Assembly (NCBI GenBank): GCA_963664655.2
Contig: OY761554.1
Location: forward strand, 1,612,001-1,676,000
Source of the DNA: Desulfospira sp963664655
Lineage (GTDB): Bacteria; Desulfobacterota; Desulfobacteria; Desulfobacterales; Desulfobacteraceae
Direction of reading: 5' to 3'
Length of the DNA stretch: 64,000 nt
In this document: piece after piece, positions 47,301-55,300 of the stretch
Numbering within the stretch: position 1 is the stretch's first letter
How the letters are laid out: each line of letters opens with the position of its first letter
Notes under the pieces: model-generated
What the model was told of the DNA's origin: nothing
The model's input: only the letters and a program-made list of their open reading frames with translations
The model's database searches: none
Program-made: the position numbers and the translations under genes

Positions 47301-47666
47301 TCAGGCTTGTCCGTATCCCCTTCTGGAGACCAGAGCGATAGCGGCAATCCCGGCACAAAGAAGAACACCGGCAGAGGGGACAGGCACGGCACCGAATTCA
47401 ATGTTATCAATACCGGCTTTGCCGTCACCGCCGTTTATTTCAAGGGTAAAGGAACGGATTGGCGTGTCTGAAATAAAGGCAAAAAAAGTGCTGCCCCAAC
47501 CTTCTGCATCAGGGGTCGGAACCGAAACGGCAACATCGTATTCCGTGCCGTCATCAAAAGTAATTGTAATCGGCGAGGGATTATGATCCATCAGGTAAAA
47601 TGCAAAATAGGCAATTGGAGAACTGAAGGTGTAATCTTTCCCGCCCGTTGAATCCTGCACAGCCAA
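47301..47666 (-). pseudogene. PEP-CTERM protein lacking its N-terminus
   Basis: The reading frame encodes 121 residues ending in a PEP-CTERM signal, VPVPSAGVLLCAGIAAIALVSRR. No signal peptide, ATG or ribosome site exists. The first possible start is a TTG, and the frame stays open for about 15 more codons before meeting a stop at the edge of a dispersed repeat. Residues such as IGYAALAVQDSTGGKDYTFSSPIAYFAFYLMDHN look like the middle of an exported domain. The 5' part appears to have been lost at the palindromic-repeat junction at 47697-47721. It is probably not functional, because without export the sorting signal is useless. Confidence 0.6.
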
Positions 47667-47696
47667 GGCAGCGTATCCAATGGGGTCATTCTTCCC

Positions 47697-47720
47697 ATAA
47701 TTCGGGGGACATCTTTATAT
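47697..47720. repeat. AATTCGGGGGACATC repeat fragment at a junction
   Basis: ATAATTCGGGGGACATCTT also occurs at 48731-48749 and, with one extra base, at 48701. Here it abuts the two-hairpin repeat exactly and marks the point where the PEP-CTERM gene loses its 5' end. Confidence 0.65.
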
Positions 47721-47829
47721 GAAAGTCTAACTAACGTCCTGAGAAGACTTTTATTCTTTGTTGTGGGCGGTTCTTGGTTGGATAACCAAAGCGGCCCGGT
47801 TTCTGCCCTTTAGGGTATGGCCGTTATAA
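47721..47829 (+). repeat. Two-hairpin dispersed repeat, long form
   Basis: Begins GAAAGTCTAACTAACGTCCT. The second hairpin uses TTCTTGG-TTGGATAA-CCAAAGC, and the tail is CGGTTTCTGCCCTTTAGGG with GGCCGTTATAAG. The same orientation as all other copies. The end motif TTATAAGAAAG matches the beginning of a new unit. Confidence 0.85.
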
Positions 47830-47948
47830 GAAAGGTGCCCCCCCCGATTACGATTGGGAGCCCCGCATCCGGCTCATGTAATTTTCATTATTTCCTCACA
47901 TTCTGTTAATAAAAACAAATTATTCTGTTTAAAAATGAGGATTGGTTT

Positions 47949-48725
47949 ATGAACGGAAAAGATATCTGGCGAAAAATCACAGGATTTACGCTGCTTGCGC
48001 TGCCCTTTGCCCTGTTCGGCATCTGTAGCGGGGCTCAGGCAGCCGTATGTTGGGAAGGACAGGATTTCGGCGGTGCTGATCTTGTTCTCAGCGACGGCGA
48101 TACTTTGGATGGTACATTTACCGGCATCGGGATACTCACTATTTCTGAAGGCATCACGATTTACGGTGCCTCTGAACGGGTTTCTCTGAGTGCTGATGAG
48201 ATCATTGTCAATGGCGCTTTGCTTGGAAGTTCATTGTCCTGGGTGATTGATCTGGTGGCTCAGTATGGGATTACTCTGAATGGCACCCTCAGCGGGTGGA
48301 CCGAAATCTTTATAGCCGGAGGAACCTGTCATATCGGACCAGAAGCCTTGATGCAGGTGAATACGACAGGTGGCTCCGACTCCGAAGATTCCGGTTCCGG
48401 TGTGACCCTGACGTCAGGCGGCGGAATTGGTCATTCAGGATATGATGGCGGGACAATCTCTATAGGCGGTTCTATTATTCTGAACGGTTCTGGAGATTTG
48501 ACTCTGAGGTCAGAAGAGGGAACAATTGGCAGTATAAGCTTCCCCCCGGGAAGCGAGATTGATTTTAACGATGCGCTTGATGAAATTGCTCATATTCAGG
48601 CAGTTCCGGTTCCTTCTTCGGTGTGCCTTCTGATCCCCGGCCTGGCTGTGATAAGTATGGCCGCCAGAGGGTTCCAGCATGACTATAATTCAGAATTTAG
48701 AATTCGGGAGGGACATCTTACATAA
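47949..48725 (+). CDS. PEP-CTERM-type exported protein with altered C-terminus
   Basis: Exported protein, 258 residues. A signal peptide ends near AQAAV. A beta-rich middle has repeated strand-like units (GDTLDGTFTGIGILTISEGITIYG; ADEIIVNGALLG; SIGGSIILNGSGDLTLRSEEGTIGSI) suggestive of a beta-helix. The C-terminus has VPVPSSVCLLIPGLAVISMAARG, a PEP-CTERM-like signal. After this, instead of ending, it runs on for about 17 residues encoded by the palindromic repeat at 48701-48725. GAGGATT precedes the ATG. The 3' end overlaps the convergent PEP-CTERM gene by 43 bp. Function unknown; probably a surface or matrix protein. Confidence 0.78.
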   Translation: MNGKDIWRKITGFTLLALPFALFGICSGAQAAVCWEGQDFGGADLVLSDGDTLDGTFTGIGILTISEGITIYGASERVSLSADEIIVNGALLGSSLSWVIDLVAQYGITLNGTLSGWTEIFIAGGTCHIGPEALMQVNTTGGSDSEDSGSGVTLTSGGGIGHSGYDGGTISIGGSIILNGSGDLTLRSEEGTIGSISFPPGSEIDFNDALDEIAHIQAVPVPSSVCLLIPGLAVISMAARGFQHDYNSEFRIREGHLT

Positions 48726-49603
48726 TTTCGATAATTCGGGGGACATCTTACATAATTCCAAATAATTGAGTAAGGTGTCCTCCGATTAAGCAACAGTGTC
48801 GAAAAACCCAGGCCCAGTAACCAGGCTGTGGCCGGAACAGGGACGTTGTTCAAAGATGCGGCACCGCTGACACTGGTGACGGTCAGGGTATTGGTAAAGT
48901 TGCCGGATATGGATTCGTCCATGCTCGCCGGTACATGGTACGTTTGGTTTTCCTCGTCCCACATGTAACCTACCGTAAACGTTGTATTCAGAATCAGGTC
49001 AATGGCAAATATGGTGCCCTCGCTGATCTCCACGCTGAATTCGATATTTCCGCTGCCGGATGAACTCCTGCCATCCTGACTGTTCCCGGAAACGAATCTG
49101 CTGATAGAATAAGCGGTGGTGTCATCATAGAGGCCCCAGGTATCGGTCCCGGTATCATAAACCCATATTGCCAGCTCTCCGGAAACATCTCCCCAATATT
49201 CGCTTTTATAACTATATCCGTCATCAACGTCACTGACTTGCCATTCAAGGTCGACGGAAACGGTCTGAGTGGAAGATGTGGCCTGGTAGACCTGCCAGAG
49301 CCCGTTTTCCAGACGGGTTTCTGTCTTTTCCTCAATCCCCCAGGCATATATTCCCGATGCCAGGGTGTCTGTGCCGGATGTCATCCCATAGAACATGCCA
49401 AACACATCATAGCGCTGGTCATTGGTACCGGAAATATCCGTACCTGAACCCTGATAGGCGTTATCTTCGGGATTAATGTACCAATAAGCGTTGTCAAGCC
49501 CTTGATAATCGGCGGCAAATGCGGATGAAGCAAGGGGTGATGCAATGAAAAGACTTAAAAGGAAAAGGGATAAAACCAACAAATACCGGGGTATATTTTT
49601 CAT
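48683..49603 (-). CDS. PEP-CTERM exported protein with repeat-encoded tail
   Basis: Exported protein, 306 residues. A signal peptide ends near SSAFA. The middle is Ser/Thr/Asp/Tyr-rich and beta-like, with no recognised domain. The sorting signal VPVPATAWLLGLGFSTLLLNRR is followed by about 29 additional residues containing the echo NYVRCPPNYRNYVRCP, which is simply two translated copies of the repeat at 48701-48757. Ordinary PEP-CTERM proteins end within a few residues of the basic tail. AAGGAG precedes the ATG at about 10 bases. It overlaps the end of the convergent gene. Confidence 0.82.
   Translation of the reverse strand: MKNIPRYLLVLSLFLLSLFIASPLASSAFAADYQGLDNAYWYINPEDNAYQGSGTDISGTNDQRYDVFGMFYGMTSGTDTLASGIYAWGIEEKTETRLENGLWQVYQATSSTQTVSVDLEWQVSDVDDGYSYKSEYWGDVSGELAIWVYDTGTDTWGLYDDTTAYSISRFVSGNSQDGRSSSGSGNIEFSVEISEGTIFAIDLILNTTFTVGYMWDEENQTYHVPASMDESISGNFTNTLTVTSVSGAASLNNVPVPATAWLLGLGFSTLLLNRRTPYSIIWNYVRCPPNYRNYVRCPSRILNSEL
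48701..48790. repeat. Palindromic repeat cluster between convergent PEP-CTERM genes
   Basis: Two direct copies of AATTCGGGGGACATCTTACATAATT-like sequence (48701-48727 and 48731-48757) are followed by an inverted, diverged copy (48763-48790; AATTGAGTAAGGTGTCCTCCG). The second and third form a hairpin with arms of more than 20 bases. Similar motifs occur at 47697 and 51980-52030. Short palindromes of this kind resemble REP/BIME sequences moved by REP-associated transposases; no transposase is in the window. Confidence 0.75.
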
Positions 49604-49629
49604 CTTGTACGGTCTCCTTATTTCATAAT

Positions 49630-49688
49630 TTAGGGCTTACCCCTTGATTTGTGGTAACATTCAAAATGTTAAATCAAGGCAGCCCTAA
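49630..49688. terminator. Long hairpin between two PEP-CTERM genes
   Basis: TTAGGGCT and AGCCCTAA at the ends, then CCTTGATTT and AAATCAAGG, then AACATT and AATGTT, pair to form an extended stem. It lies between the stop of the 49694 gene and the start of the 49603 gene (both minus) and may terminate the first or form the leader of the second. Confidence 0.6.
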
Positions 49689-49693
49689 CGATT

Positions 49694-50329
49694 TTATTTT
49701 CGCCGGATCCCGGCCAGGCCCAGGAGCCCGGAAGCCAGCAGGAGAAATGCCGAAGGGACAGGAACCGGGCTGCCGTTTAGGCGGAAGGCAAGGTCAAGAT
49801 GCGAGTCGTTGCCGGCGTAAGGACTCCATTCCCCGGAAGCTGCGTCATACTTGGTGTAATGGGATAGATAAGATACGGAACTGCTGCTGGCCGGCCGCCA
49901 TCCGGTCCAACCGGTGGCGTCTGTGGGGGCAATGCTGACCCAGTAAGTTGTGCCGGCCAGTGCCGTAAATGAAATATCTGCCGAAAAAATAAAGCAATCC
50001 GTATCGTATTCATTTTTTGAAACATCAGAGACTTTAAATGTGGAAAGCGCTTCTCCCGGCTCATAATTGCCGTTGGCACTGTCATACACATTTTCATAGA
50101 TAATGATCTGATATGTGGTGGCCACGTCGAATTTGCCCCACCAGTCAATGGACGTGACGGCCGTGGCCTCATCGAGTAAAAAATCGTCTGCAATGAGGCT
50201 ATAGTTGTTGTTAGAGTGGCTCCAGGAAACAGGTTCCTGCTCATACACAATCGCAGCAGAAACAATGGAAACGGAACACATTAAAAAACCGATCAATCCT
50301 GCTGACACCATGATCATTTTTGATTTCAT
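49694..50329 (-). CDS. PEP-CTERM exported protein
   Basis: Exported protein of 211 residues. The ATG at 50327-50329 is preceded by AGGAGGG and begins a signal peptide ending near IVSAA; the longer frame has no such site. The mature part (FLLDEATAVTSIDWWGKFDVATTYQIIIYEN; TYWVSIAP) looks like a beta-sandwich domain commonly seen in PEP-CTERM proteins. The C-terminal sorting signal is VPVPSAFLLLASGLLGLAGIRRK. It is directly downstream of the membrane LuxR regulator gene on the same strand, about 230 bp away. Confidence 0.86.
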   Translation of the reverse strand: MKSKMIMVSAGLIGFLMCSVSIVSAAIVYEQEPVSWSHSNNNYSLIADDFLLDEATAVTSIDWWGKFDVATTYQIIIYENVYDSANGNYEPGEALSTFKVSDVSKNEYDTDCFIFSADISFTALAGTTYWVSIAPTDATGWTGWRPASSSSVSYLSHYTKYDAASGEWSPYAGNDSHLDLAFRLNGSPVPVPSAFLLLASGLLGLAGIRRK

Positions 50330-50369
50330 ACTTCCCTCCTGAGTAATCTTTGGTTTAAGGATTCTGCTC

Positions 50370-50385
50370 TGCCAATGGCTGTCCA
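50370..50385 (-). promoter_or_regulatory. Weak sigma-54-like promoter of PEP-CTERM gene
   Basis: On the minus strand TGGACAGCCATTGGCA keeps GG and GC at the exact 12-base spacing and the TGGCA -12 form seen in the two promoters near 57.8 and 60.3 kb, but its -24 element is poor. It would give a leader of about 30 bases. PEP-CTERM genes in other bacteria are often under sigma-54 control, which is the reason for listing it. Confidence 0.3.
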
Positions 50386-50556
50386 TTTAGTTGTACATTG
50401 CCTTGCCACAAAATTTTACCGAAGGTTAATGGATGAAAACAAGAATGAAAAAGAATGATTTAGAGGGGGGATATTCCAACTTACTAAAAAAACAGCAACA
50501 ATTTTATACCTAATCCATAGGGGATTTTGGGGCAAAAACAGGTTCCATAGTCCCTT

Positions 50557-51627
50557 TTAGTCACCTTGTCCGTCTGCCTGACTGAAAAACCGCCTCAAGT
50601 CAGTCCGGTTTTTGACCTCAAGTTTACTGTAAATTTTTCTGTTATGGCTCTTGACCGTGTGGATGGAAATATTCAGTTTGTCGCTTATCTCTTTGTCGCT
50701 TAATCCCTGGCAAAGCAGGTCAAACACCTCGGCCTCTCTTGATGACAATACCTCCCGGACAGCCGGATCAGTGGCATCAATCACATTCCAGTGAGGGGGG
50801 GCGAGAAATTCGTTTGCCTGGATTTGAGATGCGATTTTTCTGTTGAGCGGAACAATCAACACCATGCTCAGAAATATTAATAAAAGCCCGACAATCACAA
50901 TCAGATCGACAGGCATCCCTGACGAGCGCATCAAATGGCTTATGACGCCACCAAACCAGGACCCAAAGACGTTGACCGAAAAAATTGCGCCAATCATGGT
51001 TGCCGGATTTTTTACATAGGAAAAGCTGGTGGTTGAAATGGTCCACCAGAACAGATCAAATATGCCGGCCGCAAAAAGCATGCAGGTGCTTATGGGCAGA
51101 AAACTGGCCGGAAGGGCGGGGTTGACGTTATTAAATAGAAGCAAAGCCGTTCCCCATAAGGCCAAACCAAGATAGAGCGTGTTGAATTTATTGCCTTTAT
51201 GAAATTTTGCCAGCACTATAATTGCCGCAACATACGGTATGTCCGTATAGATGGGCACCAACCGTCCATGAAGGGCAAATGCCGGGTAAATGACCTGAAA
51301 CAAAATCCCGGCATTGATGGTAATCAGAAAAATAAACAGGAACAGCAGCCAGAATGTTTTGAATATATTCGGGTAAACGCCCAATCCGGTTTTTTGCTGA
51401 ACCGCCTTGTTTGTATCCAGGCGTGTGAGGCAAAATATGGCTGCGGCCAAAGTGCACTCAATGAAAACAAACCCTGCCATAAAACAGGCAATGGTTACCA
51501 GTATCCGGGCGCTGATAATAATGGCACAGCCAATGAGCATGGCGTCCGGTGCGACTGCCCCCCACATGGATTTGGGATAAAACCACACAATCTGACAGCC
51601 GTTCAGGGAAAGTGCCCCCCCCGGCAA
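50557..51627 (-). CDS. Membrane LuxR-type regulator, 3' part after frameshift
   Basis: This frame encodes the second half of a multi-membrane-segment protein, about eight hydrophobic helices, ending in a LuxR-type helix-turn-helix (LSSREAEVFDLLCQGLSDKEISDKLNISIHTVKSHNRKIYSKL, split here only by reading). The only start in the frame is a TTG without a ribosome site, right at an 8-G run. Its first residues GGALSLNGCQIVWFYPKSMWGAV continue naturally from the upstream frame at 51458-51955 if one G is removed. Together they would form a protein of about 465 residues: a 12-helix, transporter-like sensor with a cytoplasmic DNA-binding domain. It lies upstream of PEP-CTERM genes on the same strand, which it may control (inference). 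Confidence 0.75.
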   Translation of the reverse strand: MPGGALSLNGCQIVWFYPKSMWGAVAPDAMLIGCAIIISARILVTIACFMAGFVFIECTLAAAIFCLTRLDTNKAVQQKTGLGVYPNIFKTFWLLFLFIFLITINAGILFQVIYPAFALHGRLVPIYTDIPYVAAIIVLAKFHKGNKFNTLYLGLALWGTALLLFNNVNPALPASFLPISTCMLFAAGIFDLFWWTISTTSFSYVKNPATMIGAIFSVNVFGSWFGGVISHLMRSSGMPVDLIVIVGLLLIFLSMVLIVPLNRKIASQIQANEFLAPPHWNVIDATDPAVREVLSSREAEVFDLLCQGLSDKEISDKLNISIHTVKSHNRKIYSKLEVKNRTDLRRFFSQADGQGD

Positions 51628-51955
51628 GAAATGAAATGGATGGAATCAGCACCGGCCAGAATGTTTCAGGAATCAGAGGAAGGGGCAGGGACAACGCAAG
51701 GATGCCGCCATAGATACCAATGAGCATCTGTAAGATACCTGTTTTTGGAACATGAAAGAAAGCCGGTACCAGCAACCCCGCCGCCAGGGCAAACAGACTG
51801 TAACTGTTTATATATGACAGATCGCCCCCGGTTGACCGCTCAATCAAACTGTAAAAAACAGGCCCTTCATAAGGGAAGGATATCACCCAGCCGATCAATA
51901 GTGCGAAGGCAAAGATACTGAAAATTTGGTTGATCGAACGTTTTGCCGTGAGCAT
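51458..51955 (-). CDS. Membrane LuxR-type regulator, 5' part before frameshift
   Basis: The N-terminal part of the same protein: residues 1-112 hold about four transporter-like hydrophobic helices (NQIFSIFAFALLIGWVIS; YSLFALAAGLLVPAFF; MLIGIYGGILALSLPLPL; FWPVLIPSISFLAGG). Beyond the run of eight G the frame becomes polar and Cys/His/Arg-rich, the sign of out-of-frame translation, and stops at 51458. Translation therefore gives a truncated protein without a DNA-binding domain unless the run is 7 G, or slippage occurs. No good ribosome site is seen before the ATG. Confidence 0.72.
   Translation of the reverse strand: MLTAKRSINQIFSIFAFALLIGWVISFPYEGPVFYSLIERSTGGDLSYINSYSLFALAAGLLVPAFFHVPKTGILQMLIGIYGGILALSLPLPLIPETFWPVLIPSISFLAGGGTFPERLSDCVVLSQIHVGGSRTGRHAHWLCHYYQRPDTGNHCLFYGRVCFH
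51615..51622. other. 8-base homopolymer at the regulator frameshift
   Basis: A run of eight C on the plus strand (eight G in the gene). With seven, the two halves of the LuxR-type regulator join in one frame. Candidates are phase variation by slipped-strand mispairing, transcriptional slippage, or a sequencing/assembly error. Confidence 0.8.
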
Positions 51956-52340
51956 AATGTTTTAAGTGTATGTATTTAATTGGGGGAACACAGCTTGCTA
52001 ATTCCCAATAATTAAGGGTATGTCCCCCAAAGCGGGTAAAAAATCAATACCAATCTTCAATATTCAATCCAGTAACCCGCTCAAATTCTCTGGTGCCGGG
52101 GCGGGAAAGCCTGAATAAAAAAGGGGGGAGGAAGAATTGAATGGTGAGCAGACCAGGCCCTTATCTTATCCTTGACCCCTTATCCACAGCTGCAAAGGAA
52201 GATGACCGGGTTGGGCCAAAACAACAAGATGCTTGAAGCCTGCCCCAAACTTCAGGGCCGGTATGCGGCTGATGACGGATATGGCCTGTCCGGATATCCA
52301 GGACCGTCGGCTGTGATTTGTTTTGCGGTTTAATCGGGGA
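51956..52340. other. Gene-free stretch with a REP-like inverted repeat
   Basis: No gene recognised. TTGGGGGAACA at 51980-51990 and TGTCCCCCAA at 52021-52030 are inverted, enclosing GCTAATT and AATTAAG, a diverged relative of the repeat cluster at 48.7 kb. A single TTATCCACA lies at 52180-52188. Confidence 0.6.
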
Positions 52341-55300
52341 TTAGCCCTTTGGGTCAATCCCTGCTTTTTTGAAAAGATTTTGAAGGGTTTCCCTTGCCGC
52401 ATCAAAATCATATTCACTGATCTTTTGAAAAAGCTCATCAATCAGGCCTTCCATCGCGCCTCCCGGGGCCTGGTCCATGATCTGTCCGGCAATGGCAACG
52501 GCTTCGGTATCATCCTCGTCGAGCATTTTTTGAAGTGTGATAAGCCGGGGCCTGAGCATTTCAGGATCAAGATCAGGGGCGGGGTGTTCTGATCGGTTTT
52601 TTTCTGTTTCAAGGCGGCTGATCCCCTGAATAACTTCTGAAAGACGGTCTGAAAAATCAGGCAGCAGGGCCATGGCCGTCTTAATATCCTGTTTTTTGAG
52701 CGCATCGTCCAGCCGGGTTGCGGATTCAAAGACAAGGGGGGCGCTGATATTGCCTGAAACACCTTTAACGGTATGGGCAAGCCTCTGGGCGGTCTCCATA
52801 TCCTTTAAGATCAGGGCGTGCCTGATTTTATCCGGGGTATCTGCCTGATTTCGGGCAAACTTTTTTAAAAGATCCCGGTACAAAGATGTGTCGTTGTAAA
52901 GGCGGTCCAGGCCCTCCCGGATGTCAATGCCCGGAAGGGAACCCAGATCCTCAGATAAATCGCCGGCGGTTTTTGGGGATAAGGTCTCCTTTCCCCGGCC
53001 AGAGCGCCCTTTGTCCGGCGTTATCCATGCCCTTAAGGCATTGAGAAGCTCTTTGACGTCAATGGGTTTGGCCACATGATCGTTCATCCCCGCATTCAGG
53101 GCCTTTTCCCGGTCACCGGTCATGGCATTGGCGGTCATGGCGATAATGGGCAGGTCATTAAACCCGGTCAAATTCCTGATCGCACGGCTGGCTGTGTAAC
53201 CGTCCATTTCCGGCATGTTGATGTCCATGAGCACGGCATCATATTCTGTTTTCTGCACGGCCGCCAACGCCAGAGCACCGTTATCTGCCAGGTCCACAAT
53301 AAAGCCGTTGTTTTCCAGAATTCCTTTGGCCACCTGCTGGTTCACCTCATTGTCCTCGGCCACCAGAAGTTTTGCGCCCTGGATTTCCGCCACGCTGGGC
53401 AGCTGCTCTTTGTTCTGGCGGAAGGGGCTGTGGTGCATTTTTTCTCCCAGTGCGGTCATGATTGAATCGGACAACAGCGAGGGCGAAACCGGCTTAATCA
53501 GATAACCGTCCAGTCCCAGGCGCTTGGCCTTTTGTATCAGCTCTTCCCGGGCGTAAGCCGAAACCATGATCACCGAAGGAATTTTTCCTTCCAAAGACGT
53601 TTTTATCTTTTCAGAAGCCTGGAGCCCGTCCATTCCCGGCATCTGCCAGTCCATGAGCACCAGGTCAAACGGATCATCCTGTTTGCGGGCCATCGCCAGT
53701 TCAGCCAGGCCGGCTTCGGCGCTTTCTGCCTGGATAACCCTGAAAGACATGGCATTCAGCATTTTTTCCAGCACCGTGCGGGAGATGTAATTATCATCCA
53801 CCACCAGCACTTTTTTCTTTCGCATGTCCGGGGCTGCAAAGCGGGATGTGATTGTCTGCGAGCCCACGCGTTTTAAACGGACGGTGAAGATAAAGGTTGA
53901 GCCCCTGCCATGTTCACTTTCCGCCCGGATGTGCCCGTTCATCATTTCCACCAGGGATTTGCTGATAAACAGGCCCAGGCCTGTGCCCCCGAATTTTCGG
54001 GTGGTGGAGGAGTCTGCCTGGGAAAAGGACTGAAAAAGCCTGGCCTGCTGCTCCTGGGTCAGCCCAATGCCGGTGTCCTGGACGTAAAACTCAAGCCGGG
54101 CGTCATCTTCATTCTCTTCAAGCAATGAGCACCCTAAAACAATATCGCCTTCCGGGGTAAACTTCACCGCATTATTGGTCAGATTGAGAAGAATCTGACC
54201 CAGCCGGATGGGATCGCCAACGAAGCTGCGGGGAAGATGCGGGTCAATGTTGTATATCACCTCCAGGCCCTTTTCCTGGGCCTTGATTCCCACAAGATTG
54301 GTTACGGTATCCAGAACATCTTCCAAAAAGAATTCAATGGATTCCATACTCAGTTTGCCCGCCTCAATCTTGCTGAAATCAAGGATGTCGTTGATAACGC
54401 CCAAAAGGGCCTTGGAGCCGGTTTGAATTTTATCAATATAATCATGCTGGAGTGAATCCAGCTCTGTCTGGCTCGCCAGGTGGGCAAAACCGATGATGGC
54501 ATTGAGCGGGGTACGGATCTCATGGCTCATATTGGCCAGAAAGTCGCTTTTTGCCTTGGTGGCGTCTTCGGCCACCAGCCGTGCCTCTTCCAGATCTATG
54601 GTCCGTTCTTTTACCAGGTCTTCCAGGTGGTCCCGGTAGTCTTTGAGTTCCTTTTCCGCCTGTTTCAGTTCAGCAATATCCTTGGCAATGGATGAAATGC
54701 CCAAGAGCTTGCCTTTGTCGTCCTTTAGCAAAGAATATGTAAACAGATGGGGGATAACGGTTCCGTCCTTCCTGACCCGGCTGCCTTCAATGTTTTTTAA
54801 TACGTCTCCGTTGATGCATTGCTGATAAAGGGTTCGGACTTTTTCTTCAGCCTCTTTCTCGAAAAGCATGCCGATATGTTTTCCAAGAAGTTCTGCCCTG
54901 GAATATCCGTAGGACTTAACCGCGGCTGCGTTCAGATCCATGATGTTTCCGGAGAGGTCCGTGATCAGAATAGGGTCCGAACTGTCTTCAAAAACTTTGG
55001 ATAACAGGCGAAGCCCCTGTTCCGCCTCTATTTGTCTGGTAATATCCTTGGCTGATCCGGCCAGCCCGATGATCTGTCCGGTTTTGTCCAGGACCGGCTG
55101 GTAGACCGAAGAGATCCATACCCGGCTGCCGTCCTTCCGGCGGGCGCGGATTTGTCCCTCCTGCCGGCCTTTCCCGTTAAGTGCCTCATTTGTGAGCTTT
55201 TTATAAAGCCCCCAGTCCCGTTCATCAAATATTTGAAAGGGATAGTCATCCATCGCCATACACTCGGCCACCGTATAGCCCGTCACCCTTTCAACGGCCT

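Noticed and set aside
52180..52188. Perfect DnaA box TTATCCACA, with parAB 9 kb away, as a hint of oriC
   Set aside because: A single 9-mer is expected by chance at about this frequency in 64 kb; no clustered boxes, AT-rich unwinding region, dnaA, gidA or dnaN were seen.
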